From Ophiura sarsii (taxonomy: Eukaryota; Echinodermata; Ophiuroidea; Amphilepidida; Ophiuridae): DNA of 64,000 nucleotides. Below the pieces are notes generated by a model. The model did not search any database and was not told where the DNA came from. It was given only the letters and a program-made list of their open reading frames with translations. Location of the stretch: NCBI GenBank assembly GCA_035610835.1, contig CM069445.1, positions 31,360,811-31,424,810 of the forward strand, given 5' to 3'. This document shows, piece after piece, positions 36,901-46,989 of the stretch (the stretch's first letter is position 1; each line of letters starts with the position of its first letter). The translations under genes were made by a program, and so were the position numbers.

Positions 36901-39900
36901 GGTTTAAATAAGGTTTTGCTCATTAAGTAATTTCTAGTTATTTTTGTTTACTCAGTCCATTGAATATGTATAGCGAATACTCTTTAGGTATACCAAACGT
37001 GTTCTTCAGCATTTTATAACATGCGCAAGTTACGTTTAAAACGTTAGTACTTACCAGTATTGGCCTGTACGATTTTATTATGTTTATCGGATTGTTGTTT
37101 CTGTTTTCTATTTTTCTGTTTCCTAGTTTCAAGAATTTCGGTCATGAAGTCTCCTCTTTTCTGAAAAAGCTGTAAGGAGGATGAAACCAAAAACGTTTGG
37201 GTCAAAATGCAACTCTGAAATTGATAGTCACTCCACAAGTGCGCCAAGTCTGACGATTTTGATGGATTTGATCTAACTATGAATTAGTATCATTATGTTC
37301 CCACTCCCTTAACACTTTTGGACCTGTGATTTTGATATTTCATCGGTAATAAATCATCTAAGATTTTGTCAACCACTGACAATGTGGTCTACTTTCAGTG
37401 ATATGAAGGTTAGTTTATGACCTTGGGGCATAATTTTGTCCTTTGCAGTCTTTTAATTTGACCACATAGTGGCAAATAGACATATCCTTAGATGATTTAT
37501 TACTAGCGAAATGTCAAATCACAGGTCCAAAAGTGTTAAGGGAGTGGGAAAATGGCTAAATGATACGCAGAGCGATATTGAAATTAAATGGTTGAAACTT
37601 GAAATTAAATTATTTTCCAGTCAAAGAAATGTTTACTCATTATAAACCGGTCGTTTCATACGTTTGTGGTATATGATGTAACAGGAACCAAGCAAAATGC
37701 ACGAGACACGCTCAAATTAGCCCACATCTAACACGAATTGTTCCTGATCAGCTTATGTTAGCTTATTCAAAATCAACAAGCAAATATCTTCCTCGTAGTT
37801 TGACACCTGTTTTAAGTTATGACAAAAATGTAATAACACGTTTAAGCAAATTGCATGGTAATTTGTTTCTATTCTTTCTCATTAGCCGACGAAATTAAAA
37901 AACGCTATTACGGACCAGTCAAGTAGGGTCAAGAAGAAGAAAAAAATCGCCCGAGCGACCGGCCGGGCGAATTTTTTATTTAAAAAAAAAATGGCACCAA
38001 AATCCGCAAAAATGTTTCGACATATTTGTGGCCAAAAAACGGCTGATTTTACATGATTTGAAAAAAAATCTTGAAAAAAAGAAGAACAAGAGTGAGTCGA
38101 TCGGGCCCGTAAAACATTTTTAAAAAAAATCCTCGCCTTATTTGTGGTTAATCAAAACTTCATAGCATTAACACTTTTCACTCATGAATGACGTGTGAAA
38201 TTGTTAGAAAGAATTGTTCTCGATTACGTATATCTAAGATTTTTGGTACCGATTATTAATTTGAATTAGCTAACATAAACGCATCTGGTCAGAAACTTGT
38301 TCTGTTAGGTGTATGCAGGGCAAGTAAAAAAAGAGACCTGTACTCCAAGTAAAATAGGTAATGTAAATATCTTACCATAATATTAATTATTTTTCTGATA
38401 TCTCATAGCATTTTAGGCGTTAACTTCTTTTTTGGAAAAAATAGGGCGGAAAGACTCAAATGTATGCACTTTTGTAAAGAAACAGAAGAAACCATACTAC
38501 ACCTGTTTTGTGAATGCCCGACCATATTAAAACTATGGGAAAATGTTATGAAATGGATAAAGGAAAAAACAAATATCACCATCATTATGGATAGACAGAT
38601 TCAACTATTTGGGCTAGCCAACCATAACATGAGTGCTTTAAATGTAATTGTTCTACTATGTCGATTTTATATACACAAAGAATTAAGTTAAGCACCCCCT
38701 AATATATGTATACATTGGCATATATTCTAAGGTATGTGAGATCAAATAATAATGATTGGTATGACATTAGCAATTATCCATTGATGAAATGCAGATGAGT
38801 GCACTCATCTGTGACGCCCATCGCTCGTGTTATCATCCACGTGGTCGTAGGTCGTAGGGTTGAGTCAGTGATCCGATCACGTGGGTCCTACACACGTTAT
38901 TGACGCAAAGATCGCTAGAGGTCTTCTCAGAACAATGACTGTACGTTAGAAAACATAAACGTCATCCACACTGTCCGTGATGGACCTATAGCTCCATACT
39001 TAAATTGAGGTGAAAATATGCCTAAAATTCCCAAAAAATGTCACCTTAAATTATTCAGAATAAAATATTGAAAACGGCATGATTGTTATGTTTTTATGTG
39101 ACCATAATATCACTTCTCCAGAAAATATAGCAATATCATGGGTATACTACACTGTTTTGACGACAACAAACTTGTAATGTGCGAGGTTGTAAAAAAACGG
39201 GGGGGGTGCTTAACTTAATTCTTTGTGTATATATACAAGATCAAAATAAAAGAGGGGCTACCATTTATCGCTTTGTTCCAGGAGGAGGCAAAGCGGTCCT
39301 TTTCACTTGAAAAATATATCGCCATAAAAAACGGGAACATTGCGAGTTTTAACAAAAAAATGGAATTCCCTCTTACCATTATGGGAAGAGTAGTATATAC
39401 ATCAACAAAGGACCGTGTAATAATAATATTTATGTAATGCTCATCGTCGTCTGTATTGTACTAATAATATTATTAAGAAATGTGATCTATATTATACTTT
39501 GAACATATGAGGACACTGTGAAAAAAGAATTAAAACAAATAAAATATATCGAAGGAAATATCTATTATGATACTCAATGATGCGTGATATTCATGAACAA
39601 TTGAATACATGTACGGGACTCAAATTAACACAATAGCTAAATAATAAGGCAAACCAAACAACGATATTATGACAAAACAATGTTATTATTACGTGAATTC
39701 AGCAGAGCAAAGATACAATCGAGGTTTTGTCATGATCATACTAGATTGTGGTAGGTAAAGGCAAGTAAAGGCGGTCGTCTTTTAATACCAGGAGCCCATC
39801 TCCCTTTCAAAGCGATAGGGCCAGACTCACTCCTTTTCATAATGTTGCTGTCAGGGGCTCGCTACACCTCCTCCACAGTGAATCTGTTACCTTCCCAGTA

Positions 39901-41012
39901 CTGAGAATGCCGGTGCCCATTTAAATACACCTGAGTAGAGAAGAGTAATTGCGGTAAAGTGCCTTACTCAAGAGCACAACGTGTTGACCAGGGCGGGACT
40001 CGAACCCACAACCTTTAGATCATGAGTCTAGTGCTCTACCCACTGCGCCACACATGCCCACAGATTGTGGACCGTTATTCAATTGTAAAATTCAGTAAAG
40101 CTTATTAGAAAAATATCGTATTTCTTGTTCGGTTTCTAAAATGTCCACTTTTATCTTAATGAGCATAAAACACGTTTTCCTCAACCAATTTTAACCAACT
40201 AAAATTCTAGCTCTGCGACGATAAATACTCTAGCCGCTAGTAACAAATAAGGTTATTGTCAGGCCGGTAGGACATGAGAGAAGAAATTGTTACGCATATA
40301 TATATCCTCCACAGAGAGTCTGTTACCTTCCCAGTACTGAAGAATGCCGGTACCCATTTAAATACACCTGAGTAGAGAAGAGTAATTGCGGTAAAGTGCC
40401 TTACTCAAGAGCACAGCGTGTTGACCAGGGCGGGACTCGAACCCACAACCTTTAGATCATGAGTCTAGTGCTCTACCCACTGCGCCACACATGCCCACAG
40501 ATTGTGGACCGTTATTCAATTGTAAAATTCAGTAATGCTTATTAGAAAAATATCGTATTTCTTGTTCGGTTTCTAAAATGTCCACTTTTATCTTAATGAG
40601 CATAAAACACGTTTTCCTCAACCAATTTTAACCAACTAAAATTCTAGCTCTGCGACGATAAATACTCTAGCCGCTAGTAACAATTAAGGTTATTGTCAGG
40701 CCGGTAAGACATGAGAGAAGAAATTGTTACGCATATATTTTATTATTTGTTAATGTCAGTCTATCTCTAGATTGAATGAGAATAATATTATTCTTAATTT
40801 ATGCTTTGATATTGTTACTTAGGATTTTTGAGTTATGAGCAAATGTATTAACTGGAAAGTTACTTTTTAGCATTTTGAACGTTTCTCACCTGTAATTCTT
40901 CATCCTCGACCTCAATTTTGCCATCGTCAATAACAGATGCCTGGACCAAACCAACATTGTTGATAAAAACTACAACAAGAAGTGATAATAACACTATGTA
41001 CTTCATCGTCAT
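27738..41012 (-). CDS. Secreted C-type lectin / F5/8 type C (discoidin) domain protein, 7 exons
   Basis: Predicted 443-residue secreted protein. Exons in coding order: 41,012-40,890; 37,160-37,055; 34,707-34,592; 32,642-32,465; 30,568-30,341; 28,957-28,626; 27,986-27,738. Every junction is GT-AG and phases match (0,1,0,1,1,0). Residues 1-25 are a signal peptide. Residues 26-77 are acidic, then Lys/Gln-rich. Residues 78-217 are a C-type lectin domain (Cys 80, 91, 108, 189, 203, 214; extra Cys 146 and 157). It has the EPN triplet (180-182) typical of mannose-type Ca2+ sites, but LSD (198-200) where WND is usual. Residues 222-250 are a Thr/Pro linker. Residues 252-415 are an F5/8C fold (starts CLDKMGM, ends FEILGC). 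Such proteins typically bind glycans or cell surfaces. The 3' end is uncertain: a phase-1 donor at 27,826 could splice onward instead of reading to the stop, and no AATAAA was found near that stop. Confidence 0.85.
28626..28957 (-). CDS. Lectin gene exon 6: first two thirds of the F5/8C domain
   Basis: Codes ACLDKMGMEDFSIPDNQIAG (conserved C-x2-x-LGM and IPD-x-QI region), then an aromatic-rich WWEPYAFDDN and FVHVEFGYLTTITGLITQG, matching the WLQVDLG...VTGIITQG core of discoidin domains. 332 bp, phase 1 in and phase 0 out at CCGAAG/GTGTGT. Confidence 0.9.
29160..29345. mobile_element. hAT-like end and G-run in intron 5
   Basis: A G20 run (29,166-29,185) is followed by CAGTGGCGAAGCC at 29,197, a CCCCCCCC patch and a purine-rich tail. 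It is the same arrangement as at 26,842-27,080, so the two are probably relics of one repeat family. The rest of this intron (28,958-30,340) holds no other supported feature except a segment near 30,055-30,150 that resembles 38,215-38,310. Confidence 0.4.
30341..30568 (-). CDS. Lectin gene exon 5: end of lectin domain and Thr/Pro linker
   Basis: After the split Asp codon it codes WATNEPNGGTNENC, then LSDVPCE and AAACEIT, which complete the lectin domain. About 29 residues of Thr and Pro only follow. The linker is written in a GTCGTTGGTG-type simple repeat on the plus strand, so its length may be variable. It is a likely O-glycosylated spacer. Phase 1 at both ends. Confidence 0.9.
31188..31660 (-). 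mobile_element. ATTGAAT-flanked DNA element, copy B
   Basis: Reverse-orientation copy of 25,673-26,201, in intron 4 of the lectin gene. The ends are CAGGGGTTGCC and AGTATCCCTG, with direct repeats ATTGAAT at 31,181-31,187 and 31,661-31,667. About 55 bp shorter than copy A through internal deletions. Confidence 0.8.
31893..32424. mobile_element. Foldback element with arms of about 180 bp
   Basis: 31,893-32,075 and 32,246-32,424 are inverted copies with scattered mismatches (shared TGGCCGCCATACTGGGG-type outer and GAGATATTGAGCAAAA-type inner words). The central spacer is about 170 bp. It ends only about 40 bp from the exon 4 donor. Confidence 0.75.
32465..32642 (-). CDS. Lectin gene exon 4: middle of the C-type lectin domain
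   Basis: Starts LVVDDQDDIDYLASKNSDY (the usual Leu-Val-x-Ile region), then GGYWLRCKDDVAEGQWQC, corresponding to the WIGL and EG-x-W core motifs. Acceptor TTATTTCAG (phase 0), donor TGGG/GTAAGT (phase 1). Confidence 0.9.
33178..34215 (+). pseudogene. 5'-truncated CR1/Jockey-group LINE fragment
   Basis: An open frame of 287 codons starts just before reverse transcriptase motif C (MYADDTSLMYK; Asp pair at residues 15-16) and runs to the normal C-terminus. It includes KLTLNVDKTKFMIFG, the FKYLGVKLD thumb segment and a terminal RAAYAWNSLPAAV. Endonuclease and RT motifs 0-B are missing, as expected from incomplete target-primed reverse transcription. A 3' UTR with AATAAA (about 34,203) follows. 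It lies in intron 3, antisense to the gene. The frame is uninterrupted, so the insertion is fairly recent. Confidence 0.85.
34380..34490 (-). mobile_element. Mariner-like terminal fragment
   Basis: Ends TTTTCTGGGACACCCTG at 34,485. The reverse complement matches the CAGGGTGTCCCA ends at 24,819 and 26,610. The left partner is diverged or absent. Confidence 0.4.
34592..34707 (-). CDS. Lectin gene exon 3: N-terminal third of the C-type lectin domain
   Basis: Codes FTCPAEWEAWERKCYY, the classic opening of a long-form C-type lectin domain, then TTWSNAEYRC with the first conserved domain Cys. Acceptor TTTAG (phase 1), donor CAG/GTGAGT (phase 0). Confidence 0.9.
34903..34980. repeat. Perfect 29-bp-arm hairpin in intron 2
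   Basis: 34,903-34,931 is the exact reverse complement of 34,952-34,980 (arm begins TCGTCGCTGTTCTGACATAC), with a 20-bp loop. It is exact despite diverged surroundings. Confidence 0.9.
35768..36002. mobile_element. PIF/Harbinger-like MITE in intron 2
   Basis: The ends GGGAGTGTTCATAAATA and TATTTATGAACACTCCC are inverted. TTA is duplicated on both sides (35,765-35,767; 36,003-36,005), the target size of PIF/Harbinger elements. The interior has a C17 run and repeated TTGATCCCCCTTTTAAG words. No transposase. Confidence 0.8.
37055..37160 (-). CDS. Lectin gene exon 2: basic, Gln-rich linker
   Basis: 35 codons plus one base. It follows a CTTTTTCAG acceptor (phase 0) and ends ACTG/GTAAGT (phase 1). 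Product is KRGDFMTEILETR then Lys/Gln/Asn-rich sequence. It shows an RGD tripeptide only as R-G-D in KRGDF; whether that is exposed or functional is unknown. Confidence 0.8.
37300..37548. mobile_element. TIR MITE in intron 1
   Basis: CCCACTCCCTTAACACTTTT at the left is inverted at the right, and the match runs about 65 bp with a few differences (both reach AATAAATCATCTAAG). Target duplication not determined. Confidence 0.7.
38430..39437 (+). pseudogene. L1/Tx1-like LINE C-terminal relic, interrupted
   Basis: Before the interruption the plus strand reads RLKCMHFCKETEETILHLFC then ECP, a C-x3-C...H...C zinc-knuckle-like end of an L1-type protein. It continues to LLCRFYI. After the 554-bp insertion the same frame resumes YIYKIKIKEGLPFIALFQEE and ends near FNKKMEFPL. 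Joined across the insertion, the frame is continuous. RT domains are absent. Confidence 0.7.
38674..39227. mobile_element. DNA element inserted in the L1-like relic
   Basis: Exact inverted ends of 26 bp (CACAAAGAATTAAGTTAAGC then ACCCCC, and its complement). The flanks are TATATA on both sides, so the duplication is TA, TATA or TATATA and cannot be resolved in this alternating sequence. TA would fit Tc1/mariner. Non-coding interior. Confidence 0.85.
39752..40061 (-). mobile_element. tRNA-headed SINE with 9-bp TSD
   Basis: On the minus strand the 5' part is tRNA-like: A box TGGCGCAGTGGGTAGAGC, an anticodon-loop-like CTCATGA (CAT, as in tRNA-Met) and B box GGTTCGAGTCCC. A body with TTGAGTAAGGCACTTTACC and a 3' end of CTTTACTTGCC-type repeats follow. 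AGATTGTGG flanks both ends (39,743-39,751; 40,062-40,070). A related repeat at about 43,230-43,500 shows the uninterrupted site (AGAGTGTGGACCG at about 43,330). It is not a functional tRNA gene. Confidence 0.85.
39870..40742. repeat. Recent 437-bp tandem duplication in intron 1
   Basis: 39,870-40,305 and 40,306-40,742 are nearly identical. Each contains the 5' part of the SINE plus about 240 bp of flanking sequence, ending GAAATTGTTACGCATATAT. The few differences include AAGC/ATGC and AATAAGG/ATTAAGG. The second unit carries a second SINE head (minus strand, about 40,306-40,498). Confidence 0.9.
40890..41012 (-). CDS. Lectin gene exon 1: signal peptide
   Basis: Codes MTMKYIVLLSLLVVVFINNV then GLVQA, a basic start, hydrophobic core and small-residue cleavage site, followed by an acidic stretch ending EVEDEELQ. 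Two in-frame ATGs lie at 41,012 and 41,006. The first has A at -3 and is used here, though either gives a good signal peptide. Donor CAG/GTGAGA, phase 0. Confidence 0.85.
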
Positions 41013-41090
41013 TCTCGTGTGACTGCACACAAAGGTATGTGTAATTTTAAAGCTAGTGTTCAGAAGTAACCCTGGATGAAAAACCTAGCA

Positions 41091-41097
41091 TTATATA
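41091..41097 (-). promoter_or_regulatory. TATA box of the lectin gene
   Basis: TATATAA on the minus strand in a GTGTATATAATGC context, about 80 bp upstream of the first ATG. This would place transcription start near 41,065 and give a 5' leader of about 50 nt. Confidence 0.6.
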
Positions 41098-41326
41098 CAC
41101 TCAAGTTCACGCACCCACATGGTGAATAGGCGCAATATGATCGTTAAGTAAGCAGATGGTCCGATAATCGGGGAGGGGCTTGCAATGGTTGACTATACTA
41201 GTTATCAAAAACTTCCTTAACCCAATGGTATTTGGGGAGCTGCATTAAAAAATGGTGGATGTTACAATCTAAGTGCGGATAGGTTTGCGCCAGAAATTGG
41301 CAGCACCCTAGTTGATGCGACCTGAT

Positions 41327-41394
41327 TCTGATGATTCACCAGCAGCGAAATTACAGCGCTTTGATTACTTTGGAAAGGCGCTATATAAATACTA

Positions 41395-41433
<39 letters not shown>

Positions 41434-41434
41434 G
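41327..41434 (+). mobile_element. CR1/L2-type LINE or SINE 3' end
   Basis: GATGATTCACCAGCAGCGAA, then TTACAGCGCTTTGATTAC, GGCGCTATATAAATACTAAT and a (TTA)n tail. The same order on the minus strand ends the intact LINE at 53,426-53,520. Confidence 0.75.
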
Positions 41435-41439
41435 TAACG

Positions 41440-43900
41440 CTAGTTCAGACTTGTGCAGATTATTGTAAATTGGGAATGCATTTACTCAGTAGGCTTCAAG
41501 GTCTTTTGTAGATTGAAAATCATCATCAGTTGTAGATTCTATTTTAGATTTTAATAGTTAATTAACTAATTTGCATATTTAATTAGATATCGAACTTATT
41601 GTTAGTTTAATAGATACCTCTACAGGTAAACACCATACTAAATTCTATCAATTTACTACATGCATAACTTGAGATATTTATAGTTACGCATATTCAATTA
41701 GATGGGATTAGTCTGTTTTTGCTTAGGATTTCCAAATTTGCGGATTGAATGTTTGCGCAAACTTGCATTTTCAGGAAACCTGATGTGCAAAATATAGAAT
41801 AAGATACACCTCCAATTTTCATCAACTGAAAAACATTAAACAAATTCAATTTTCAGCTAAAAGATGACATTTCGTGGCAGGTTTTTGACTACTTTTAGAG
41901 AATTTCAAACGACGATAGCACCAGAACGCACCGATTCTTACACCAGCTTAAATCTTTTGCCAAGATCTTTAAAATGACACATGTTTTGTTGAATTCCCGT
42001 GTTATTGAATATTTTAGTTGCAACAGGGTGAGATAAAAATGTACTCAACTTTCGGATTTTATTGATAAAAAACTGTGCAAACATTTCTCGCATTATTGTT
42101 TTTTGGGCAGAGAGGCTGTCTCATCAGCTTTCAACAGTTCAAAAGAATTTTTAGTTGGTTAATTATTTAAAATGGTATGTTCCAAATAGACACTTAAGAT
42201 CTTCCGAGGATCATCTACGTCTTGAGTATCCTATAACAAGAGCCAAAGCTGGGGACTGAACTTTTAGTGTTTCTGTATCTAGATTAAGGAATGATCTTCC
42301 TATATAATATGAAGAGCTCTATTCCAAAAGGGATCAACTCCACTTTTTGTCGAAATTGTGTTAGGTGCAGAACATGAAAAAGAGTTACAAAATGCATCTT
42401 TTAAACTTTGTTCTACATCTTAGGCATGTTCGGGTCAAAAGTTATGGCCCTCGGTAATTTCCGGAAATGTCCGATAATTTCTAGAAATTTGAATATAATT
42501 CACTATTTTGAAAGCCAAAATGGTAAAAATATGGTTCTTTTATCATGGTAAAACATTGATAGGAATGTCCTTAATGAAATGCAATGAAGAAAACGTAAAA
42601 TTTATGGGATATATTACAATGTTCATATTTTATTAATCTTATGCTATCCTTTATCTTTGTATTAAGCGCTTTGAGACTCCGGGTAATGGCGCATCACAAC
42701 TACTTGTTGTATTTATGTAGGGAGTGTAAGGGTGTAGGTATGTATGTATTTAAATAGGTTGAGGAAAACATGTTTTATGCCCAATTGGATAAAAGTGTAC
42801 ATTTTAGAAACCGAACATAAGAATAGAATTTAACTATTGAATAACGGCGCACGCTCTAATCGATTTTATCTTTACTCTGCTGAATATGTAAAATAGTAAT
42901 ATTGTTTTTTCATTATTTAGCGTTTCATGTGCAGGGTGAGAAAAAAAGTGTACTCAAACTAAAATAATGATGAAAAATATTTGTTATCAGAATATGAAGG
43001 CAACCAATGTATGCGGCGATAGATGTATTTATTCACTATCATCAGCAAAAACAATAATGATATTTCAAGGCACCGTTTAACAGATTTTGGTAAAGTTACT
43101 GCATTTTGAAACCGAACACAATATTGAATATTTTACTCAATAATGCTTGAATAATGAACAAGTAGATTAATGTATGGTACACAATAGCTAATAAAGACAA
43201 ATCAAACTTTCTCAGTTATTTTTTCAAATATTAAATGCGATATAATGACAAAACAATGTCATTATTACACGAATTTAGCAACAACAACAACACAATTGTA
43301 TTTTGTGATAGTCGACTCAGTTCGAACTAGAGTGTGGACCGCTAATCAATAGTGGAATTCAATAGACCTTATAAGAGTAAATGTCGCAAATCTTGTTCGG
43401 TTTATAAAATGTTCACTTTTACGCAAATGAGTATTTGTTTACCACAACTAATTTCAACCAACTAAAATTCTTTAGAAAACTAATGTGATGACCCGTCTAC
43501 CTCAATACAAAATCTGTGAAATTTTTGTACAGATTTTAAGATAGAAAATCTCAAAGTTGAGTACACCTTTTTTTTACTCACCCTGCATACAAATAATATC
43601 AGAGCAAGTTTGTTTTGTCTTATTAATTAGCTATTGCGTCTTATGCATGAATCCACTTATTCAATACTCAATATTTTGTTTGGTTTAATACTATGCAGTA
43701 ACTTTTCCAAAATATTCATAACTTGATAACGGTACCATGACATATTGGGATTCATTTGGCTGATGACAGTAATTGTATGCAGCTATTGATTAAAGCATTG
43801 GTTGCCTTCATATTCTGGTAAGAAATAATTAAGACATTTATTTTACTTTGAGTACAGTTTTTTGACTAACATTGTATTACGGGTAGCTGCTTCTAACAAA
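41440..43900. repeat. Cluster of mariner-like ends and related repeats, no gene
   Basis: CAGGGTGAG followed by an A-rich run and GTGTACTCAA occurs at about 42,025 and 42,933 (plus) and 43,550-43,592 (minus). A GAGTACAG-type end is at about 43,850-43,866 (minus). The sequence 42,933-43,010 is mirrored at 43,796-43,866 (shared ATATGAAGGCAACCAATG). 42,757-42,900 is an inverted copy of 40,061-40,180. A CR1-like tail fragment (AAGCGCTTTGAGACTCCGGG) is at 42,655. No coding region is supported. Confidence 0.55.
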
Positions 43901-44024
43901 CCTAGAATGTATGGAATGACAACAAATCCTTTCAGGTTTCTTGGATTTGATGGCCATGTTCATCTTCACTTTTGATATTGACTGGAGATGACACAACTAT
44001 AAAATTACAATACAATACCACAAA

Positions 44025-44262
44025 GCCACCTGGACTTATATCTAACCCTTTTATTAGCATCAAATATTCTTTATTCACCACAGGAGTAAGTATTTGTACT
44101 ACCCATTACTATTAGGCATATACCATCAAACAGTTTCCTAACACCACCTGGACTTATATCTAACCATTTTATTAGCATCACATATTCTTTATTCGTCACA
44201 GCAGTACGTATTTGTACTACCCATTACTATTAGGCATATACCATCAAACATTTTTATAACAC
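44025..44262. repeat. Tandem duplication, 120-bp period
   Basis: CCACCTGGACTTATATCTAA starts at about 44,026 and again at 44,146. Each unit ends with TTAGGCATATACCATCAAAC. Few differences. Confidence 0.9.
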
Positions 44263-44349
44263 CGTTTATTGATCATCACATAAAAATATCGTATCACTTT
44301 TACTTAGTTGCATTATAAGCCTGTCCCTAAATCGTGTCGTATCTAGTAC

Positions 44350-44450
44350 AGCTTTATGAATTTGGACGCAGCCCCGGGAACAAAAACAAATTACGCTAGA
44401 TTAAAGCAGCTTGAACTTCGTACATAGCATGATGACAGTGACTAAGTATG
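44350..44450. repeat. Short dispersed repeat, partner at 58,447
   Basis: ATTTGGACGCAGC and the following 90 bp resemble 58,447-58,545. It lies just left of the LINE insertion. Identity unknown. Confidence 0.5.
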
Positions 44451-44589
44451 AATAATATTTGATTCTCTGGGTCGGATACTGAATGTGCAGAAAATGGTCT
44501 ACAAATATATTGGAAGTATCGGTATTGCGCAATAATAAAAGATTGAATAGATTATAACGAATCATACCCTGAAAAGCATAGCAGCCACG

Positions 44590-46380
44590 CGATTGGCTGA
44601 GAACAAATCCACACATTTGGCCTTCCTGGATTTCAGTAAAGCCTTTGATACGGTCTGGTGGGACGGTTTGTTATCACTTGCATGGAAGTTGGGTATTCGG
44701 GGCAGTACATGTATATGGAAAATTATCAGTAGTCTATATATGAATGTTCAATCTAATGTTAAGTTTGGTGATCTTGTTACAGATTTTTTCGAGGTGGAAG
44801 AAGGTGTGAAACAGGGATGTGTACTTTCACCAATTTTATTCTGCATTTACATACATGAATTAGGTAGGCTCATTAGGAAAGAAGGGGTTGGGGTTCGTAC
44901 ATGTAACGTGCAAACAGGATGTCTTTTTTGGGCTGATGATGTAGTTCTCATAGCTGATAACGCAGCCGAATTGCAAAGGATGCTAGACATTGCATCAACT
45001 TTCTCACGAACCTGGAAATTAGACTTTAATATTGATAAATCTAAGGTATTGGTGATAGGCAAACGTACAGATAAAACTAAACTTTGGAAACTATCGATTT
45101 CCGAGTGCGATCACTATAAATACTTAGGGGTCCACATATCAAGAAATTTGTCAGATCACACTCATGTCAATGAAGTTGTTAAGAAAGGCAACAGGTTGAT
45201 CGCGTATATTAAATCGATTGTTGATAGTCATGATAATTTCAATAGGATTCACTATGGTAACACTCTTTGGAAATCCTTAGCGCTTCCCTCTATTAACTAT
45301 GCATGCTCAGTATGGACCTGTGGTAGCAAGGCTGATAGCAATAAAGTAGAGAACTTGCAGCTACAAATGGCAAGATATATCTTGAAGGCACCCCGTAACA
45401 CTCCGGGCGTAGCCCTCTATGGCGACTTGGGGTGGAACCCCATCGCCTCCCTGCAAGATGTTCATAGAATTAAGTATCTTGCACGACTCTCTAATCTAGA
45501 GATGCACCGTTGGCCAAAACTTATGTTAAACGCTCTAATGAATCTAAACTGCGACATGGACCATATCAGGTACAAATGGTTGTCGTCGATTAGAGATACG
45601 CTTAAAAGGGGCGATATGGAATACATTATATATGACGCCCCCACAAGTCCACGCTGGGTTAACACATTTAAGCGCATTAATAAGATTGTCTGTCATATTG
45701 TATGGAGTAACACTGTTAGGGAAAAATCTTCACTTAACGACTATTTGCAGTTTAAAAAACCCATTCAATTGGAAGATTATCTTTTAGACAAAACTGATTT
45801 CTTTGGTTGTAGTCTAAAATTCAAATCGCGATCAAACACGCTTCCATTGGAACATAGAATTCGCAAATGGTCTTCAAATGATAAGGATGGTAAATGTATA
45901 TGCTTTGTAATGATAATGATGATTCAGTGGAAGACCTGAGACATTTACTATTTACATGTAGATCACTGAATGAGATAAGGGTCGAGGAATATCTCAAACT
46001 AGAAAATAACCTATGCAACAATGGTTTTAGTGATGTTTGGCTGGAATTCATTATCAGTAATCTGGACTCAAAATTGTATATAATGCTCGGTTCTCCAATA
46101 AATATCACCACGCCTTACAGACACACTAAAGATGCCTGTAATGCATATGCTATCGTTGACCAATTCTGCAAATCATACCTTAAACGTGCGTGGGCAGTTA
46201 GATGTAATATCATGAACTCAGAGTGAGTCTATTGAGACTATTGTATACAAGACTATTTAATAATTATTCGTGCCTCTTGTTTTTCCTTCTATTGTATGTA
46301 TATATTATGAACGCACCGTCGGGTAGACGAGTGCCACTGTTGTAAAAGTGTATGTTCAAATAAATAAATAAATAAATAAA
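44590..46380 (+). pseudogene. 5'-truncated non-LTR retrotransposon with one frameshift
   Basis: The frame 44,593-45,939 starts within the reverse transcriptase, just before motif A (FLDFSKAFDTVWWDGLL, first Asp at residue 13). It contains GVKQGCVLSPILF and the catalytic FWADDVVLIAD (Asp 115-116), then thumb and connection segments. Near 45,895-45,910 a one-base loss moves the reading into the frame 45,894-46,226. That frame supplies the expected Cys/His end (LCNDNDDSVEDLRHLLFTC) and a normal stop. The endonuclease is missing. The 3' end carries an (AAAT)n tail at about 46,356-46,380. The clade is not resolved. Confidence 0.85.
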
Positions 46381-46505
46381 GTTAGTATTTTTTCATCTGA
46401 ATTCAAGTTATTGCATAGGAAAGCATTTACTTAAAGCCCAAAGTCCCAATTTATAAGAACAATTGAGGGCGCTTCCGTATATCAAATGACTGAGTTTGCC
46501 TTTAA

Positions 46506-46712
46506 CACTTTTCATGCGGCAGGCGTCTGCGGACGACATTCCAAAATATCACAAAAATGTTCAAAAATGTCAAAATTATTGAATTTCATTACCATTATTA
46601 GGAATCGCCATAAGAAAGTATTTGTTCAGTAATCCTCGAGATAGACTTTGAACATTGGGTAAGGTTCCTGAAAAAAATATATTTTGTTAAACTAGTAACC
46701 GTGTGGAAAGGG
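46506..46712. mobile_element. TTAA-flanked MITE, copy 2
   Basis: TTAA lies at 46,502-46,505 and 46,713-46,716, with ends CACTTTTCATGCGG and CCGTGTGGAAAGGG. Related to 23,174-23,415 and 61,218-61,470. Confidence 0.8.
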
Positions 46713-46989
46713 TTAAGTTCTGGATTAACTTTAAGGCCATGTCTGATTCATATCATGCTATTTCATAATTTGAAGGTCCTCAACCGTTTTCATTTCTTAA
46801 CATTCTCGTGTTATTGCACAAATAATAAACCAAATGTAAAATGACTACGTCAACGTCTGAAGGTTAGATTGAGTGAACTCGCAATTAAAAATCATATTCG
46901 GCATGCGGAATCCCATTGTACATCGGGCATCTTAATGATTGCATTACCATGATGGATGAATTTTCGCCATGACCATTGTGAATGAGCGA

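Noticed and set aside
39985..40060. Functional tRNA-Met gene on the minus strand
   Set aside because: A and B boxes and a CAT loop are present, but the unit is part of a 310-bp SINE with target duplications and lacks a proper acceptor stem.
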